A stretch of DNA of 64,000 nucleotides from Tritrichomonas musculus. Its lineage: Eukaryota > Parabasalia > Tritrichomonadida > Tritrichomonadidae. Positions 7,767 through 17,682 of the stretch are shown here, piece after piece (positions within the stretch are counted from its first letter, which is position 1; the number at the start of each line of letters is the position of its first letter). Location: contig JAPFFF010000007.1 of assembly GCA_039105265.1 (NCBI GenBank), positions 4,216,001 to 4,280,000 on the forward strand, read 5' to 3'. Position numbers and translations under genes: made by a program. A model generated the notes under the pieces. It searched no databases and had not been told where the DNA came from. It saw nothing but the letters and a program-made list of their open reading frames with translations.

Positions 7767-9488
7767 ATGAATCTTTTTTTAATCACAACTCAAAGAATGA
7801 CATATCAGAATGCTCAACTCAAGAACACCGGTAATGATGAAGGTGATGTTCTAAAATTCTTCCAATCAAAACTTCGAAACCTCATTGCTCACAATGGCGG
7901 AGATCATACATTTGGTTGGTTTACTGAGGACGTTGACGACAAAGATGCACCAATGCCAATCGGTACAAAAACCAAAATCAAATGGACTCATCAAGGACAC
8001 ACCATCTCACAAATGGAAAAGAATTTCGTTACTGCCAAACTCAATCTCGTTGTCCAACTCAATAAAACACTTAATCTTGAAGGCGATACAGCTAACCTTA
8101 ACCGTATATTCATTGGTTTCAAACATGCAGTAGAACTCTTTAGTGATGCTCGTTTATGGATCGACAACGTAATGCTCAAAGAATACCAGCAAGACGAACT
8201 CATCAGAGAATCATTTGCATACAACTCAATCAAACCAATCGATGCCAAAGAACCAGCGAAACATCGTTACTCATTATGGGAAAACACATCTAGAATGTCT
8301 CCATCAGTGTGTGGTGTTTACGTTCCACTTACTTTATTAGCTGATGGTAATGCTCATCGAATCACATTTGAAGCATCCATTTACTTTACCGATCAACTTG
8401 CATTCCAAGCATGGCAACTCTATCCAAACTCCATCTGTGGTGAAATCGAAGAAGAAATCAAATCATCAACAGAAGCACTCGTATGGCATCAAGTTCAACC
8501 ATCTGTAGTCAAAGAAATCGAAGAACTCCTCAACTGTTCCATCATCGAACAAGACGTACCAGCCAACATGACCATCTCCAACAAATTCTCTCAAATCGGA
8601 TCCCCATCAACCATCGTCACTGAATACAAATTATCTGATGCCCCTCAAGATGGTTCGAATGATTTGCTAAATGAAGGTTACCAAACACTCCCAGTCCTTG
8701 GTGATTCCTCTAAAGTAATTGCTTACAAGACCGAAGAAGTCATCCTAAACTGCCGTGGAGGTACCATCGTTACCATGAAATCAGATCTTGCCGGCTTTGG
8801 TGTCAAACCTGATTGCCTCAATGGACTCATCCGTGAACTCGATACACCTCTCCTCATTCCATCCCAACAGCTCGTTCGTGAAGGCTTCCAAGGTCTAGCC
8901 ACTGATGCAGGTCTCGATGTTTCCAAATCAATTGCTCTCTCGAATGCCACCAACATCACAGTCATGTTCCCTAAAAGAACTAATGAAATAACATGCTTCG
9001 ACAACATCATGTACCAGAACGTTCAACTCACCATCAACAATGTCAAATACCCAGACACAGAGTTTGATTCCACTATCGGACCACGTTTCTATCAATACCA
9101 ACTCATCTCAAACGAATTAGACGGCTCTCTCAGACCATCCCACGAACTTGAAGACTCATGGACAATGTCATTGAATGCCCCAGATGGAACTCGTTACAAG
9201 AACACCATAAGTGATGCCACTAGCTTTTGCATTAACTTCCAACTCGAACGAACCAACTCTGGATATGTATTCGATGGCATTGACACAGGTGGAAACACAG
9301 TCACAATCAAATTCAAAGGCCAACCATTATATCGAGGTGCTAACGACACATACTACAACTATGATGCAACTAATCTAAACGTTCACCCTCCTCCACCAGA
9401 AATGTGGGTTTGTACAGACACATACTTCACATGGCAAAGAGGATCCGTTAAATATTTCGGACAAGGAGTCCCTGATGGCTATTACTAA
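7767..9488 (+). CDS. Probable Polinton major capsid protein
   Basis: The 573-residue open frame starts at ATG 7,767; the methionine at 7,797 (MTYQNAQLKN) is an equally plausible start. The protein is rich in beta-prone segments and has no membrane span, with conserved-looking blocks such as RLWIDNVML, SVCGVYVPLTLLADG and TFEASIYFTDQLAFQAW. Size, position beside the core-like gene, and the ATPase nearby match the double jelly-roll major capsid protein of Polintons (often called PY). The fold cannot be proven by eye. Codon use is relatively GC-rich (many CTC, ATC, ACC codons), unlike the AT-rich host genes, and the frame is undamaged. Confidence 0.65.
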   Translation: MNLFLITTQRMTYQNAQLKNTGNDEGDVLKFFQSKLRNLIAHNGGDHTFGWFTEDVDDKDAPMPIGTKTKIKWTHQGHTISQMEKNFVTAKLNLVVQLNKTLNLEGDTANLNRIFIGFKHAVELFSDARLWIDNVMLKEYQQDELIRESFAYNSIKPIDAKEPAKHRYSLWENTSRMSPSVCGVYVPLTLLADGNAHRITFEASIYFTDQLAFQAWQLYPNSICGEIEEEIKSSTEALVWHQVQPSVVKEIEELLNCSIIEQDVPANMTISNKFSQIGSPSTIVTEYKLSDAPQDGSNDLLNEGYQTLPVLGDSSKVIAYKTEEVILNCRGGTIVTMKSDLAGFGVKPDCLNGLIRELDTPLLIPSQQLVREGFQGLATDAGLDVSKSIALSNATNITVMFPKRTNEITCFDNIMYQNVQLTINNVKYPDTEFDSTIGPRFYQYQLISNELDGSLRPSHELEDSWTMSLNAPDGTRYKNTISDATSFCINFQLERTNSGYVFDGIDTGGNTVTIKFKGQPLYRGANDTYYNYDATNLNVHPPPPEMWVCTDTYFTWQRGSVKYFGQGVPDGYY

Positions 9489-9536
9489 GAGAGATTCATT
9501 CAAAAATATCGTTCATGTTAACCTTTATTTTTGCAT

Positions 9537-9878
9537 TTAGTAGATCAATTTGAGGAATACTTTAAAGTCATCAGGCTTGATTTCGTTACCTTTCGTGTCA
9601 GTGAAATATATCTTGAAGTCCCTCTTGGATCCTATATATTCATATTTACGGTTATCATCTGGAGGCACCAGATTCGCATACCACAAAAGACTATCACAAT
9701 ACTTGTCCCTTTGAATGAACGTTGCACGGACCTCCGTCTCGCCATCTAGATATCCATTACATGTAGCCCTACAGTACTGAAAAACGACATATTTACGGTT
9801 CTTTGAATACACAAAATCGATCGGAAACTGGTTCTCATAAGTGTCAGTTATGAAGTAAGTCTTAGTTGTTGGTTCCAT
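9537..9878 (-). CDS. Uncharacterised Polinton protein (113 aa)
   Basis: This 113-residue frame with ATG at 9,876-9,878 converges on the capsid gene 49 bases away. It is rich in Tyr, Phe and Asp, with probable beta strands and two cysteines in YCRATCNGY. No signal peptide or coiled coil is apparent. It could be a small capsid component, but nothing identifies it. Confidence 0.5.
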   Translation of the reverse strand: MEPTTKTYFITDTYENQFPIDFVYSKNRKYVVFQYCRATCNGYLDGETEVRATFIQRDKYCDSLLWYANLVPPDDNRKYEYIGSKRDFKIYFTDTKGNEIKPDDFKVFLKLIY

Positions 9879-10169
9879 TTCGTATTCATTAAATTTTCAC
9901 ATCATCCCAGACCACTTTATCGCAAAACTTATGATCCCTATCTTCCCCTTCCAACCCTTCAAATCAACCCTCACATCTCCACCTCCAAGCCTGTCGTGAT
10001 TCCTGACCTAACTTCCCAGACCTTCACTTTCGAATCATTTCTCAAGGATCACATAAATTCATCACCAACCCTTCATTCCCGAATCCAATCTGAACTCCAT
10101 AAACACCCAATTCTTAACACCAACTCAGCAACGGAAATCGTTAACGAATTCTCAAGGTTTCCAAGCTGA
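9879..10169 (+). other. Possible further Polinton coding segment without a start codon
   Basis: A plus-strand frame is open through about 9,882-10,169 and has protein-like composition: proline-rich first (RKTYDPYLPLPTLQ), then a helical segment (ESFLKDHINSS). It has no ATG, so it may be the remaining end of a gene. Composition is similar to the capsid gene and quite unlike the AT-rich DNA that follows. Confidence 0.35.
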
Positions 10170-10229
10170 TTCCTTCTTCATGATCATGGAAGGAGGGATT
10201 GACGACCGAAGGTCGGAAATCACGCCTTT

Positions 10230-11616
10230 TATATGTAGTTTTGTATTGAATTCTTCAATATAAAATAAAAATATGAATATTTAAAAATCAATTCAATTTT
10301 TCATCGATGAAAAATTCAATAAAAAATAATAATCGTCTACTTTTAAAAAGTTTGAAATTTTGAATGAAATTCAATAGGGCGAGGACTAATGGTACCTTTA
10401 AAAAAAAAAATAAAAAATAAAAAAAGTTTAAAACATATATATATATCATAATATTAAAAATAAAAAGAGAAACATATAACATTTATATAATAAATAATTA
10501 TTCTAAAAACGTATAATTAAAAAATATTGAGATATACTTTTAGCTCATCATATAAATAAGACATTTGATACATCATTTGAATATTTTTTTTCATATATGT
10601 TATTTAAGCATGCTATTTTTAGTATATAAGTAGTATTATTCATTCTGTTTCCAAGTGTTGAATATCAATAAAAATCAATGACTTTAAATTGATTAAATAA
10701 ACAATTTTCAAGTATTCACTTCATTTTTTCGTTCAAAAAAGCAGCTTAATATGAATTTTTTTTTATTCAATAGATTGATTGAAGAAATAAAAATGATATA
10801 ATTTGATTGTATGCCACATCAAAAATATCATATATCAAAATAAGAGGCAGAGGTGAATATTCATTTTTCTTTCTAATCAAATTTTGATGACAAAAAAATA
10901 AAAATTTGTATTTTTGAAATGTTGAATGCTTTTTATGTTTAAATAAATGTTATTTTTTATGATTTGCAATATGATAAAATTATATATTAAAACAATATTC
11001 ATTGATTTCTTATTTGTGCAAAATTATCGAAATATTATTATTTCAAAAAAGTTCACCAGATCGGGACATATAAAAAATATTTTACTTTTTTAAAAGTATT
11101 AATAGCATATTCACAAGCGAATGTTTTATATTATTTCATTTATTCTTTAAAAACTTTCTTTTTTAAAAATTTTATGACCTTTAATTTGAGGGAATAAAAA
11201 TTCTGACGATCATGTAAAGTATTCAAACAGTTTTTAAAAAGCGGTCTGACTATTTGTTTGCAGTTTATTATGACTAATATTAATAAATTAGAAACATTGA
11301 AATAAAATTAAAAATTTAAGTGAGTTGTACTTCTATAAAAATTGCTACAAATAAATTATATTAAATTAAAAATTGAATATTGCCCAGAAAATTGAATTGT
11401 ATGCAAAAATGGAAAGCAGTTTACAACAAAAGGGAAAAATAAAAAAGTTTTTTAATAGATATTTATTTATTACTGATTTAATTTGGAAAAATAATTTTGG
11501 GTATGAACTGGTTGATGACAAATAGGACTTGTATAATTTTGTTTTATTTTCATTTTACTGAATGCAACTTCATAGCAAAGTGTGGGAAAACGAATAAAAA
11601 GTGGAGGTGTAGAAAA
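10230..11616. other. AT-rich intergenic DNA
   Basis: Very AT-rich DNA follows the end of the Polinton block. Short open frames occur only because stop-rich words happen to be absent. I see no gene, RNA or ordered repeat here. Confidence 0.6.
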
Positions 11617-12660
11617 TCAGATTCTTATAATCCTTGAATTCGATGGAAATGCACCTTTCCCAATATCAGTTACAGATGAAGGAATTGTGATTTGTGTCAA
11701 AGATGAACATTCACCGAATGCACGATCTCCAATTGAAGTTACAGATGAAGGAATTGTGATTTGTGTCAATGACGAACATCTACAGAATGCACCTTTTCCA
11801 ATTGAAGTTACAGATGAAGGAATTGTGATTTGTGTCAATGACGAACATCTACAGAATGCACCTTTTCCAATTGAAGTTACAGAAGAAGGAATTGTGATTT
11901 GTGTCAATGATGAACATTCACCGAATGCACAATCTCCAATTGAAGTTACAGAAGAAGGAATTGTGATTTGTGTCAATGATGAACATTCACCGAATGCCCA
12001 ATCTCCAATTGAAGTTACAGATGAAGGAATTGTGATTTGTGTCAATGATGAACATTTACCGAATGCACAATCTCCAATTGAAGTTACAGAAGAAGGAATT
12101 GTGATTTGTGTCAATGATGAACATTCACCGAATGCACAATCTCCAATTGAAGTTACAGATGAAGGAATTGTGATTTGTGTCAATGATGAACATTTACAGA
12201 ATGCATAATCTCCAATTGAAGTTACAGATGAAGGAATTGTGATTTGTGTCAATGATGAACATTCACCGAATGCACAATCTCCAATTGAAGTTACAGATGA
12301 AGGAATTGTGATTTGTGTCAATGATGAACATCCACCGAATGCACAATTTCCAATTGAAGTTACAGATGAAGGAATTGTGATTTGTGTCAATGATGAACAT
12401 CTATAGAATGCCCAATTTCCAATTGAAGTTACAGATGAAGGAATTGTGATTTGTGTCAATGACGAACATTCATAAAATGCACTACTGTCAATTGATGTAA
12501 TAGTAAGAGGAATGACTACTTTTTTCATTATGTTATTATTACGAAAAAGATCACTTGATATTTTATTTTGTTTTGACAATAAATAATAAACAATTTCTAC
12601 TTTATCATGTTTTGCAGCATCTTTTACAGTTGTAATATTAAAAAAAATATTTTTAAAACT
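11617..12660 (-). pseudogene. Ankyrin remnant plus BspA-type LRR_5 domain, 3' half of a split gene
   Basis: From 12,660 down, the minus strand encodes an ankyrin-like segment (TTVKDAAKHDKVEIVYYLL) that runs without interruption into leucine-rich repeats of the Treponema-type (BspA-like, LRR_5) class: twelve units of 23 residues with consensus SSLTQITIPSSVTSIG then AF.C. The frame is the same as that of the upstream Sel1/DUF3447 gene and is separated from it only by the TAA at 12,664-12,666. No ATG exists before 12,528, which could start an LRR-only protein of 303 residues. BspA-like proteins in trichomonads are often cell-surface adhesins, but this one lacks a signal peptide and a membrane anchor, as do the ankyrin-linked forms. 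It is either the broken second half of one gene or a new short gene. Confidence 0.7.
11638..12465 (-). repeat. Twelve tandem 69-bp units encoding LRR_5 repeats
   Basis: The unit is 69 bases (23 codons). Twelve copies follow one another without gaps; the last one degenerates. Differences are confined mainly to the codons around the IG..AF..C segment, with the SSLTQITIPSS core almost unchanged at the nucleotide level. This points to recent expansion or gene conversion. The antisense strand is also open over much of the array, which is a by-product of the repeat. Confidence 0.9.
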
Positions 12661-12663
12661 GAT

Positions 12664-14148
12664 TTAAAATAAATTATTTAATATTTGATCAACCATATAT
12701 TCTTTTATTTCACCATCTTTTATTTTGAAGAGAAAATTAACAATTTGATAATAACCATATTGAAATAAATTAAATAAATCGCAATCTTTCGTTACTCCAA
12801 AAGTAAAATATGAATAGTTATTAAATTGAAGAATATTTAAAAATTTAATTTCTTCTATTTCCTGTTTTTCGATATCCAACTCTGCTAATTTCCTTTCAAT
12901 TAAGTTTGCAACGCCATTGTTATGACATTTGATTGATTCAGCAAGAAGTTCTCCATAATTTAAATTTGATTTAGATTCAAAATGCTCGTTATGAATAGAA
13001 TAGAGCCAAAATGATGGAGTTAATTCAATTTCTTTTTCTAATAAATATTGAATTATTTTATTTGATCCAAAGAATGCTGCATATTCAAGCAATGTTGGAC
13101 TGTTTTCATTTAAAAATGAATTTGTTTCAAAGATTGATGGCCTGATATGGCTTGATAATGAAATATTCTCGTGAATAGTATACAACTCAAATTGATCAAC
13201 AAAATCTTTACGAATTAAAAAACAAAGATATGAATCATTTTCACCTGCACGACGCTTTTCTTCGAAATTGATAATATTGCTAATCTTATTCTCCAATTCA
13301 TTGATGTCAATGAAATTATTATTATCTTCTTCTAAATATTTCTTGATTTCAGGAAAGAAAAAATCACAATACCCAATTCCATTTGATTCTTTGATTCTTA
13401 TCAATTCAATATAAATTCTTTTATCAACGCTTATTATTTCATTATCAAAAAGAAAAAGTAGAATTAATTTGTTGCTCTTAAAAATATCGAAGACTTCAAA
13501 ATTTGTGAAGGTTCTTTTTATATGCTCTTTAAAATAAAGAATTATTTTGGAAATATTGTTGAAAAAGTTCGGATTCCTTTTATGATTGTTTGCAATACTA
13601 ATTATCAAGTCAAAGAACAATTTAAACTCATATTTGCTGACCGTAAAATCAATCTTTTCTAAAAAATTTGTTAATGTATCATAGTCATTTTCATCATCAA
13701 TAAATCTGAGGATCTGGTCATAATATTCTTTTTTTTCATCAATATATTTTTTCAATTTAAATTCGTTCAACCATTTGTTTAATTCTGAATCATTTCCATA
13801 AAAAGTGCCAAAACTAAAATCTTTGTTTTCGTGGTAAACATTATTAAGGTAATCTTCCGCTTTTCGCATATTCTTTGCAATGCCATCACCTTTGTATAAA
13901 ATGAGAGCATAATTAAAGGCAGCTTCTGTGTCACCCAAATCTGCAGCAATTTTACAATTGTAAGCTGCCTTTCTTTTATTAACTGGCATATCGTTTCCAA
14001 AGAAGAGATTCTTGGCTAATATAAAACATTCTCTTGCTCTTTCCTTCTTCTTTTCAAGGATGAGATTATTGTAATCGTCAAAAGAAATGATTGGTTTACC
14101 TTCATCAAATGATGAAGGAGATTCTTTAATAAAATCAACATAAGACAT
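12664..14148 (-). CDS. Sel1-repeat and DUF3447/ankyrin-type protein
   Basis: This is a 494-residue protein. Residues about 38-110 contain two Sel1/TPR-like units (AKNLFFGNDMP.N..KAAY, then AA.LGDTEAAFNYALILYKG). The middle (about 130-330) is helical with no named motif. Residues about 340-430 match the DUF3447 ankyrin-related domain typical of trichomonads (SPTLLEYAAFFGSNKIIQYLL, ELTPSFWLYSIHN, then ESIKCHNN). ATG is at 14,146-14,148, with an Inr-like TCACTTATT 15 bases upstream. The frame ends at TAA 12,664-12,666, but the same frame continues into ankyrin and LRR_5 coding. Such Sel1-DUF3447-ankyrin-LRR combinations are probably protein-binding scaffolds in the cytoplasm; this is inferred. 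Confidence 0.7.
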   Translation of the reverse strand: MSYVDFIKESPSSFDEGKPIISFDDYNNLILEKKKERARECFILAKNLFFGNDMPVNKRKAAYNCKIAADLGDTEAAFNYALILYKGDGIAKNMRKAEDYLNNVYHENKDFSFGTFYGNDSELNKWLNEFKLKKYIDEKKEYYDQILRFIDDENDYDTLTNFLEKIDFTVSKYEFKLFFDLIISIANNHKRNPNFFNNISKIILYFKEHIKRTFTNFEVFDIFKSNKLILLFLFDNEIISVDKRIYIELIRIKESNGIGYCDFFFPEIKKYLEEDNNNFIDINELENKISNIINFEEKRRAGENDSYLCFLIRKDFVDQFELYTIHENISLSSHIRPSIFETNSFLNENSPTLLEYAAFFGSNKIIQYLLEKEIELTPSFWLYSIHNEHFESKSNLNYGELLAESIKCHNNGVANLIERKLAELDIEKQEIEEIKFLNILQFNNYSYFTFGVTKDCDLFNLFQYGYYQIVNFLFKIKDGEIKEYMVDQILNNLF

Positions 14149-14990
14149 CTTTCAATAAGTGATTTATATGATATATAAAATTAATAATATTTCTACTTTC
14201 TTAAAATATTAATGTTTTAATGATCATTTTTTATTCATTGATCATTGAATATTGAATGAGTATTGAAAATTGAATGTTATAGTTTTTATCTAATCAATAT
14301 TGGATAAATTCATAAAATAATTTGTTTACTTAAAAAGTTTAAAAAAATTTCATCGTGTAGTTTTTCTAATTCAAAAATTAAATAATTACTCAAAAACTCT
14401 CAAATAATTTCAATAATCTATAACAAAAAATAAAATTAAATAAAATTTTTTTCTACATATTTTTTTATTTTTCATTTTGACTAAACCCTACGATACTTTT
14501 TTAATTTGTTTATATCTTTAAAATCCTTTTTTGATGTGTAATATATTCATCCATAGAGTTCATATGAAACGATCTTTTAAGAAAGAAATATGTTGAGAGA
14601 ATATCAATAAACTTATTAGCTTGAAACCTAAAGGGTCGAAAATCTTATCAAAACAAATTTATGCTTAATATCAAAAAGAAAATTTATAAGTTTTTTGGGA
14701 AAAAATAATCCGATACCATTCTAGAGTTCTTTTTTATTTTTTGGTAACGTACAAAAATAACCGTTTCGATTTACCTTTTTTCGAAATTGAATTTTTTTGT
14801 TGAAATTCGTATTTTGCTATTTGTTCTACATATTTTCGATTTTTTTTTTTTTCAAAAATATATTTTTTATCAAAATCCTCACAGTAATTTATATGAGTGG
14901 AAATTATTTATCATATTTTCTAATATTACATTCATCATCTAATTTAATATGTAATTATAATATTCCATTTTTAACATATTAAATTATAAT
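14149..14990. other. AT-rich intergenic DNA
   Basis: Upstream region of the Sel1/DUF3447 gene. It contains runs of T and A and no convincing coding frame; a 61-codon frame near 14,800 is low-complexity and not supported. Confidence 0.5.
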
Positions 14991-15421
14991 TGATTAAAAA
15001 TGAGAAATGTGCAAGCAATTTTCAATTAAATAAGGTAAAAGCTGTTAGAAGCATTCCCAGCTGTATTCAATACTCTTTGTCTAATATTCCAGATGAATGC
15101 AAAGAACAAGGAGTAGATACATACTCAGTTTGCTTTGATTTAACCAATACTCCAAATACTTATTCAATTGGATATACAACAAGTCTCAATTCAGATGCTG
15201 ATCCTATTCTTTTAGATGAAACTCCAATTGAATACTCGTCAGAATTTTCAGTTACATTGTATTTATTGTCAGGTTCAAACTGCGAAATTGGTACTTATAA
15301 TGCCCAAATTAATAGTAACTGTGTTGCTTTAACCGAAAATGATATCACCTCTGGGTGCACACCATCTCAACAAACATATTATATTCAAATTAAGAATAGC
15401 TGGGAGAAAAGTTTCTCTTGA
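14991..15421 (+). pseudogene. Copied fragment of the surface-protein gene at 36,122-39,820
   Basis: Bases from about 14,991 to 15,393 match 37,551-37,953 in the same register with only about a dozen differences in 400 bases. The fragment encodes one and a half of the cysteine-bearing repeats (ECKEQGVDTYSVCFDLTN, then SEFSVTLYLLSGSNCEIGTY). It has no start codon of its own, no signal peptide, and unrelated DNA on both sides. The frame is still open, so the copy is recent or was corrected by conversion with the full gene. Confidence 0.85.
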
Positions 15422-15593
15422 TATTATTAAAAAAAATTCATCATTTACACATCAGTAAATTAAAAATATTTTTATCTCGAAGCTATTTTTGTTAGAGCAT
15501 CAGTCCAAGAATTGATCAATTTCCAAAGCCAGAATTATGCGACCAAATTAAAATTGAAATTGCTGAAGTTACAAAAAGATTCACTCACATTAA

Positions 15594-17363
15594 ATGGCAC
15601 ATATACCACAATTGCTCGTTCCAAAAAAGCCAAATGATCCTCTTGAAGCTGTTTCTGTTTTAACAAAAGAGAAAATTGACGATTTTTTGACAGAATTTTC
15701 AGGAATGTATGATGTTTATATGAACGAACAAGAAGACAGAGCTATTATATTTGCACAAAGTAAAGTTTCTCTTTATAAGAATTTTTGGCAAGAAGGAAGA
15801 TTCAATCCTATTAGAGTCAAATATAATGATCTAGAAAATCCTCCACCTATTAGTTCTATTTGCTCATCTAATATAAACATGAATCAGATGCTTGGGCCTT
15901 TTGGAATAATTCAATATTTGAAGTTGGATGGTATACATTACATGTTGAAGGCAGAGAAGGAGCTGACAGTAAAAATATGCTCCGTTGCGCTGGATTTCTT
16001 GAAGGCTATCTTTCTCAAAAACAAATCCATTCTCACTACTTATTATTGAAAGATATTCATAATTTCAAGCGTCATGAGCCATATTCACCTGAATGGACTT
16101 ATTTTATGGAAAAAAAATATGAATTATACCTTCGAGTCTGTTGAATCTTATACATTGGCAAGAAATAAATTATACATTAACTCAATTTAGTGGCTTTGTA
16201 GAAGGTTACAATTAGCGTGTTTCACAAGATGCAATGACATATCTTGACTTCTGGTTCTTGGAAACTGAATGTGAACTATATAATGTTGAAAGTGCTATTG
16301 ATCGTAAACCTAAAAAAGTATCACGACCAACAAATGGTGAAGACTGTGCAGGCTTAATTAGACTCTTACCAGGTTTTAGTGACATATATTTCGCACAAGA
16401 TAGATGGAGTGATTTTCGTGATCTACATGGTGAATTAAAAGAGTATCATTTTCCAATTCCTGAAATCAAGGCCAAACATGTACTTTTCAGTCAAAATGTG
16501 GGAAAACTTTTCAGCTACGATGATTTTTACATAGATGATAACGGACTTCTAGTTTTAGAAATTACAATGTGTATTTTCAATATGTCTCTTTATGATCTTG
16601 TTGTTCCAGAAAATTTATTGACGTGGCTTCGAGCAGTTAGATCAATGCGGCTTACTGACAGGGCAACCGAATTCACTAAACACAATAGTGGAACCTTGAA
16701 TAATCAATATCTCATTCTTGATACAAAGAAATTTAGACGTAAGAAAAAGCAAAGTTCAGATCTTTTATGGATGATTAAACAATATCCAGGAGATTATGAA
16801 AGAAAAGATTTAACAGATTTTCATGCCAAAAATGGCTATTTCCCTTCAATAAATCTACTTTTTTAAGATAGACTGTATAAAAAGGCAGGGCATCAAGAAA
16901 AAGTTGCTTCTGGAGGAGCAACGTGCGATTTCTTCTCTTATTACAATTCATCTCGTTTTAAGATTCTTCAAAGAGAGTCAAAGAGAATTAAGATTCAAAG
17001 AGAGTCAAAGAGAATTAAGATTCAAAGAGAGTCAAAGAGAATTAAGAATTTCGATCAATTCAAAAAATGAATGACTTACAACAATTGGAAGCGCGGCCCT
17101 TACTCTAAAAGCGATCCAACTCAAGCAATTATGTCAAGATATGATCTTAGAAGACCAGGTGAACCTTATGGAGCAGCAAAAGCATTCGGAGGACTTGATT
17201 CCAAATGTTGTAAAGTATCTGAATTCAATTCAAAACTACTCTTCCATGCAATTGCATCACCAGCAAAAGATAATACTCCCCCTTGGGTATTTGGCGTTCA
17301 ACCTTATGAAGATGTTCTCTTCGACGATTTACCTCAGGTTTGGAATTTTAATTGGACAACTTT
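15594..17363 (+). pseudogene. Phospholipase B-like (PLBD/lamina ancestor) pseudogene
   Basis: Pieces in order match the phospholipase B-like family, N-terminal nucleophile hydrolases of lysosomes and secretions. They are: GWYTLHVEG and AGFLEGYLSQKQIHSHY (about 15,920-16,040); a central part with CAGLIRLLPGFSDIYFAQD, then FSYDDFYIDDNGLLVLE and TWLRAVRSM (16,234-16,866); and a C-terminal part with YNNWKRGPYSKSDPTQAI, RYDLRRP and VWNFNW (17,071-17,360). The gene is broken: frames change near 15,900 and between 16,050 and 16,234, TAA ends the frame at 16,864-16,866, and TGA at 17,068-17,070 is in frame with the following ATG. An internal 27-bp repeat has expanded at about 16,967-17,046. No signal peptide is left. 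It is a decayed host gene, not a Polinton part. Confidence 0.75.
16967..17046 (+). repeat. 27-bp tandem repeat inside the phospholipase B-like pseudogene
   Basis: The unit AGATTCAAAGAGAGTCAAAG plus AGAATTA is repeated nearly three times. In the coding frame it gives IKIQRESKR units at a place where the family normally has a single short loop, so the expansion happened within the gene. Confidence 0.7.
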
Positions 17364-17682
17364 TGATTCAATTTCATTTGCTCAAGCATCAACTTCATTT
17401 GCTCAAGCATCAATTTCATTTGCTCAAGCATCAATTTCATTTGGTTCATTTGTTTTTCAAATTCAATTTTCTGGTTTAAAATTCTTTTTGTTGTTTTTAC
17501 AATTTTGCTTCATTAGATTCAATTTGTAGTGCTGTATATTCTGATTCTTCGTTGAGTTCGATCTGTCTTTTCTTTGTTAATGTGGATTTATCAAGCTCTT
17601 CTCTAATTGATTCGGTATAATCATCTAGTTTCTCTTTAATCTGAGCAAGACGGCTTCTACGTGGTCGAGTAGTTTCAGTCAT
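17348..17682 (-). pseudogene. Short coiled-coil protein gene with heptad repeats
   Basis: ATG at 17,680-17,682 opens a 61-residue frame (MTETTRPRRSRLAQIKEKLDDY at its start) that is helical and charged. Just past its stop, another frame on the same strand continues as coiled coil: IEFEKQMNQ, three exact MKLMLEQ heptads, and a stop at 17,348-17,350. A single frame change near 17,503 separates the two. The heptads are encoded by exact 21-base repeats at about 17,374-17,444; read on the plus strand these give a meaningless SFAQASI array fused to the phospholipase B-like pseudogene, so the two genes overlap tail to tail. I do not recognise the family. A 19-base block shared with the subtilisin upstream region lies 118 bases before the ATG. 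Confidence 0.5.

Larger units (their letters stand above)
5205..10230. mobile_element. Polinton/Maverick fragment C (structural block)
   Basis: This is the best preserved Polinton piece. In order it holds the C-terminal part of a structural-type gene (+), a packaging ATPase (-), a small coiled-coil protein (-), an amphipathic core-like protein (-), a major capsid candidate (+) and a small unknown protein (-). Apart from the shortened first gene the frames are open, so the block looks young. Polymerase B, integrase and protease genes are not visible, so the element is incomplete. The right border is marked by an abrupt change to very AT-rich DNA near 10,210-10,230. Confidence 0.75.

Noticed and set aside
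10288-10482. Minus-strand 64-codon frame
   Set aside because: Low-complexity AT-rich translation (F, L, I, Y, K runs) with no start context.
11582-12208. Plus-strand frame of 208 codons with a regular 23-residue repeat
   Set aside because: It is the antisense of the LRR_5 repeats, whose minus-strand reading matches a known family.
17376-17529. SFAQASI tandem peptide at the end of the phospholipase B-like remnant
   Set aside because: The same DNA encodes perfect MKLMLEQ heptads on the other strand; the plus-strand reading has no family match.
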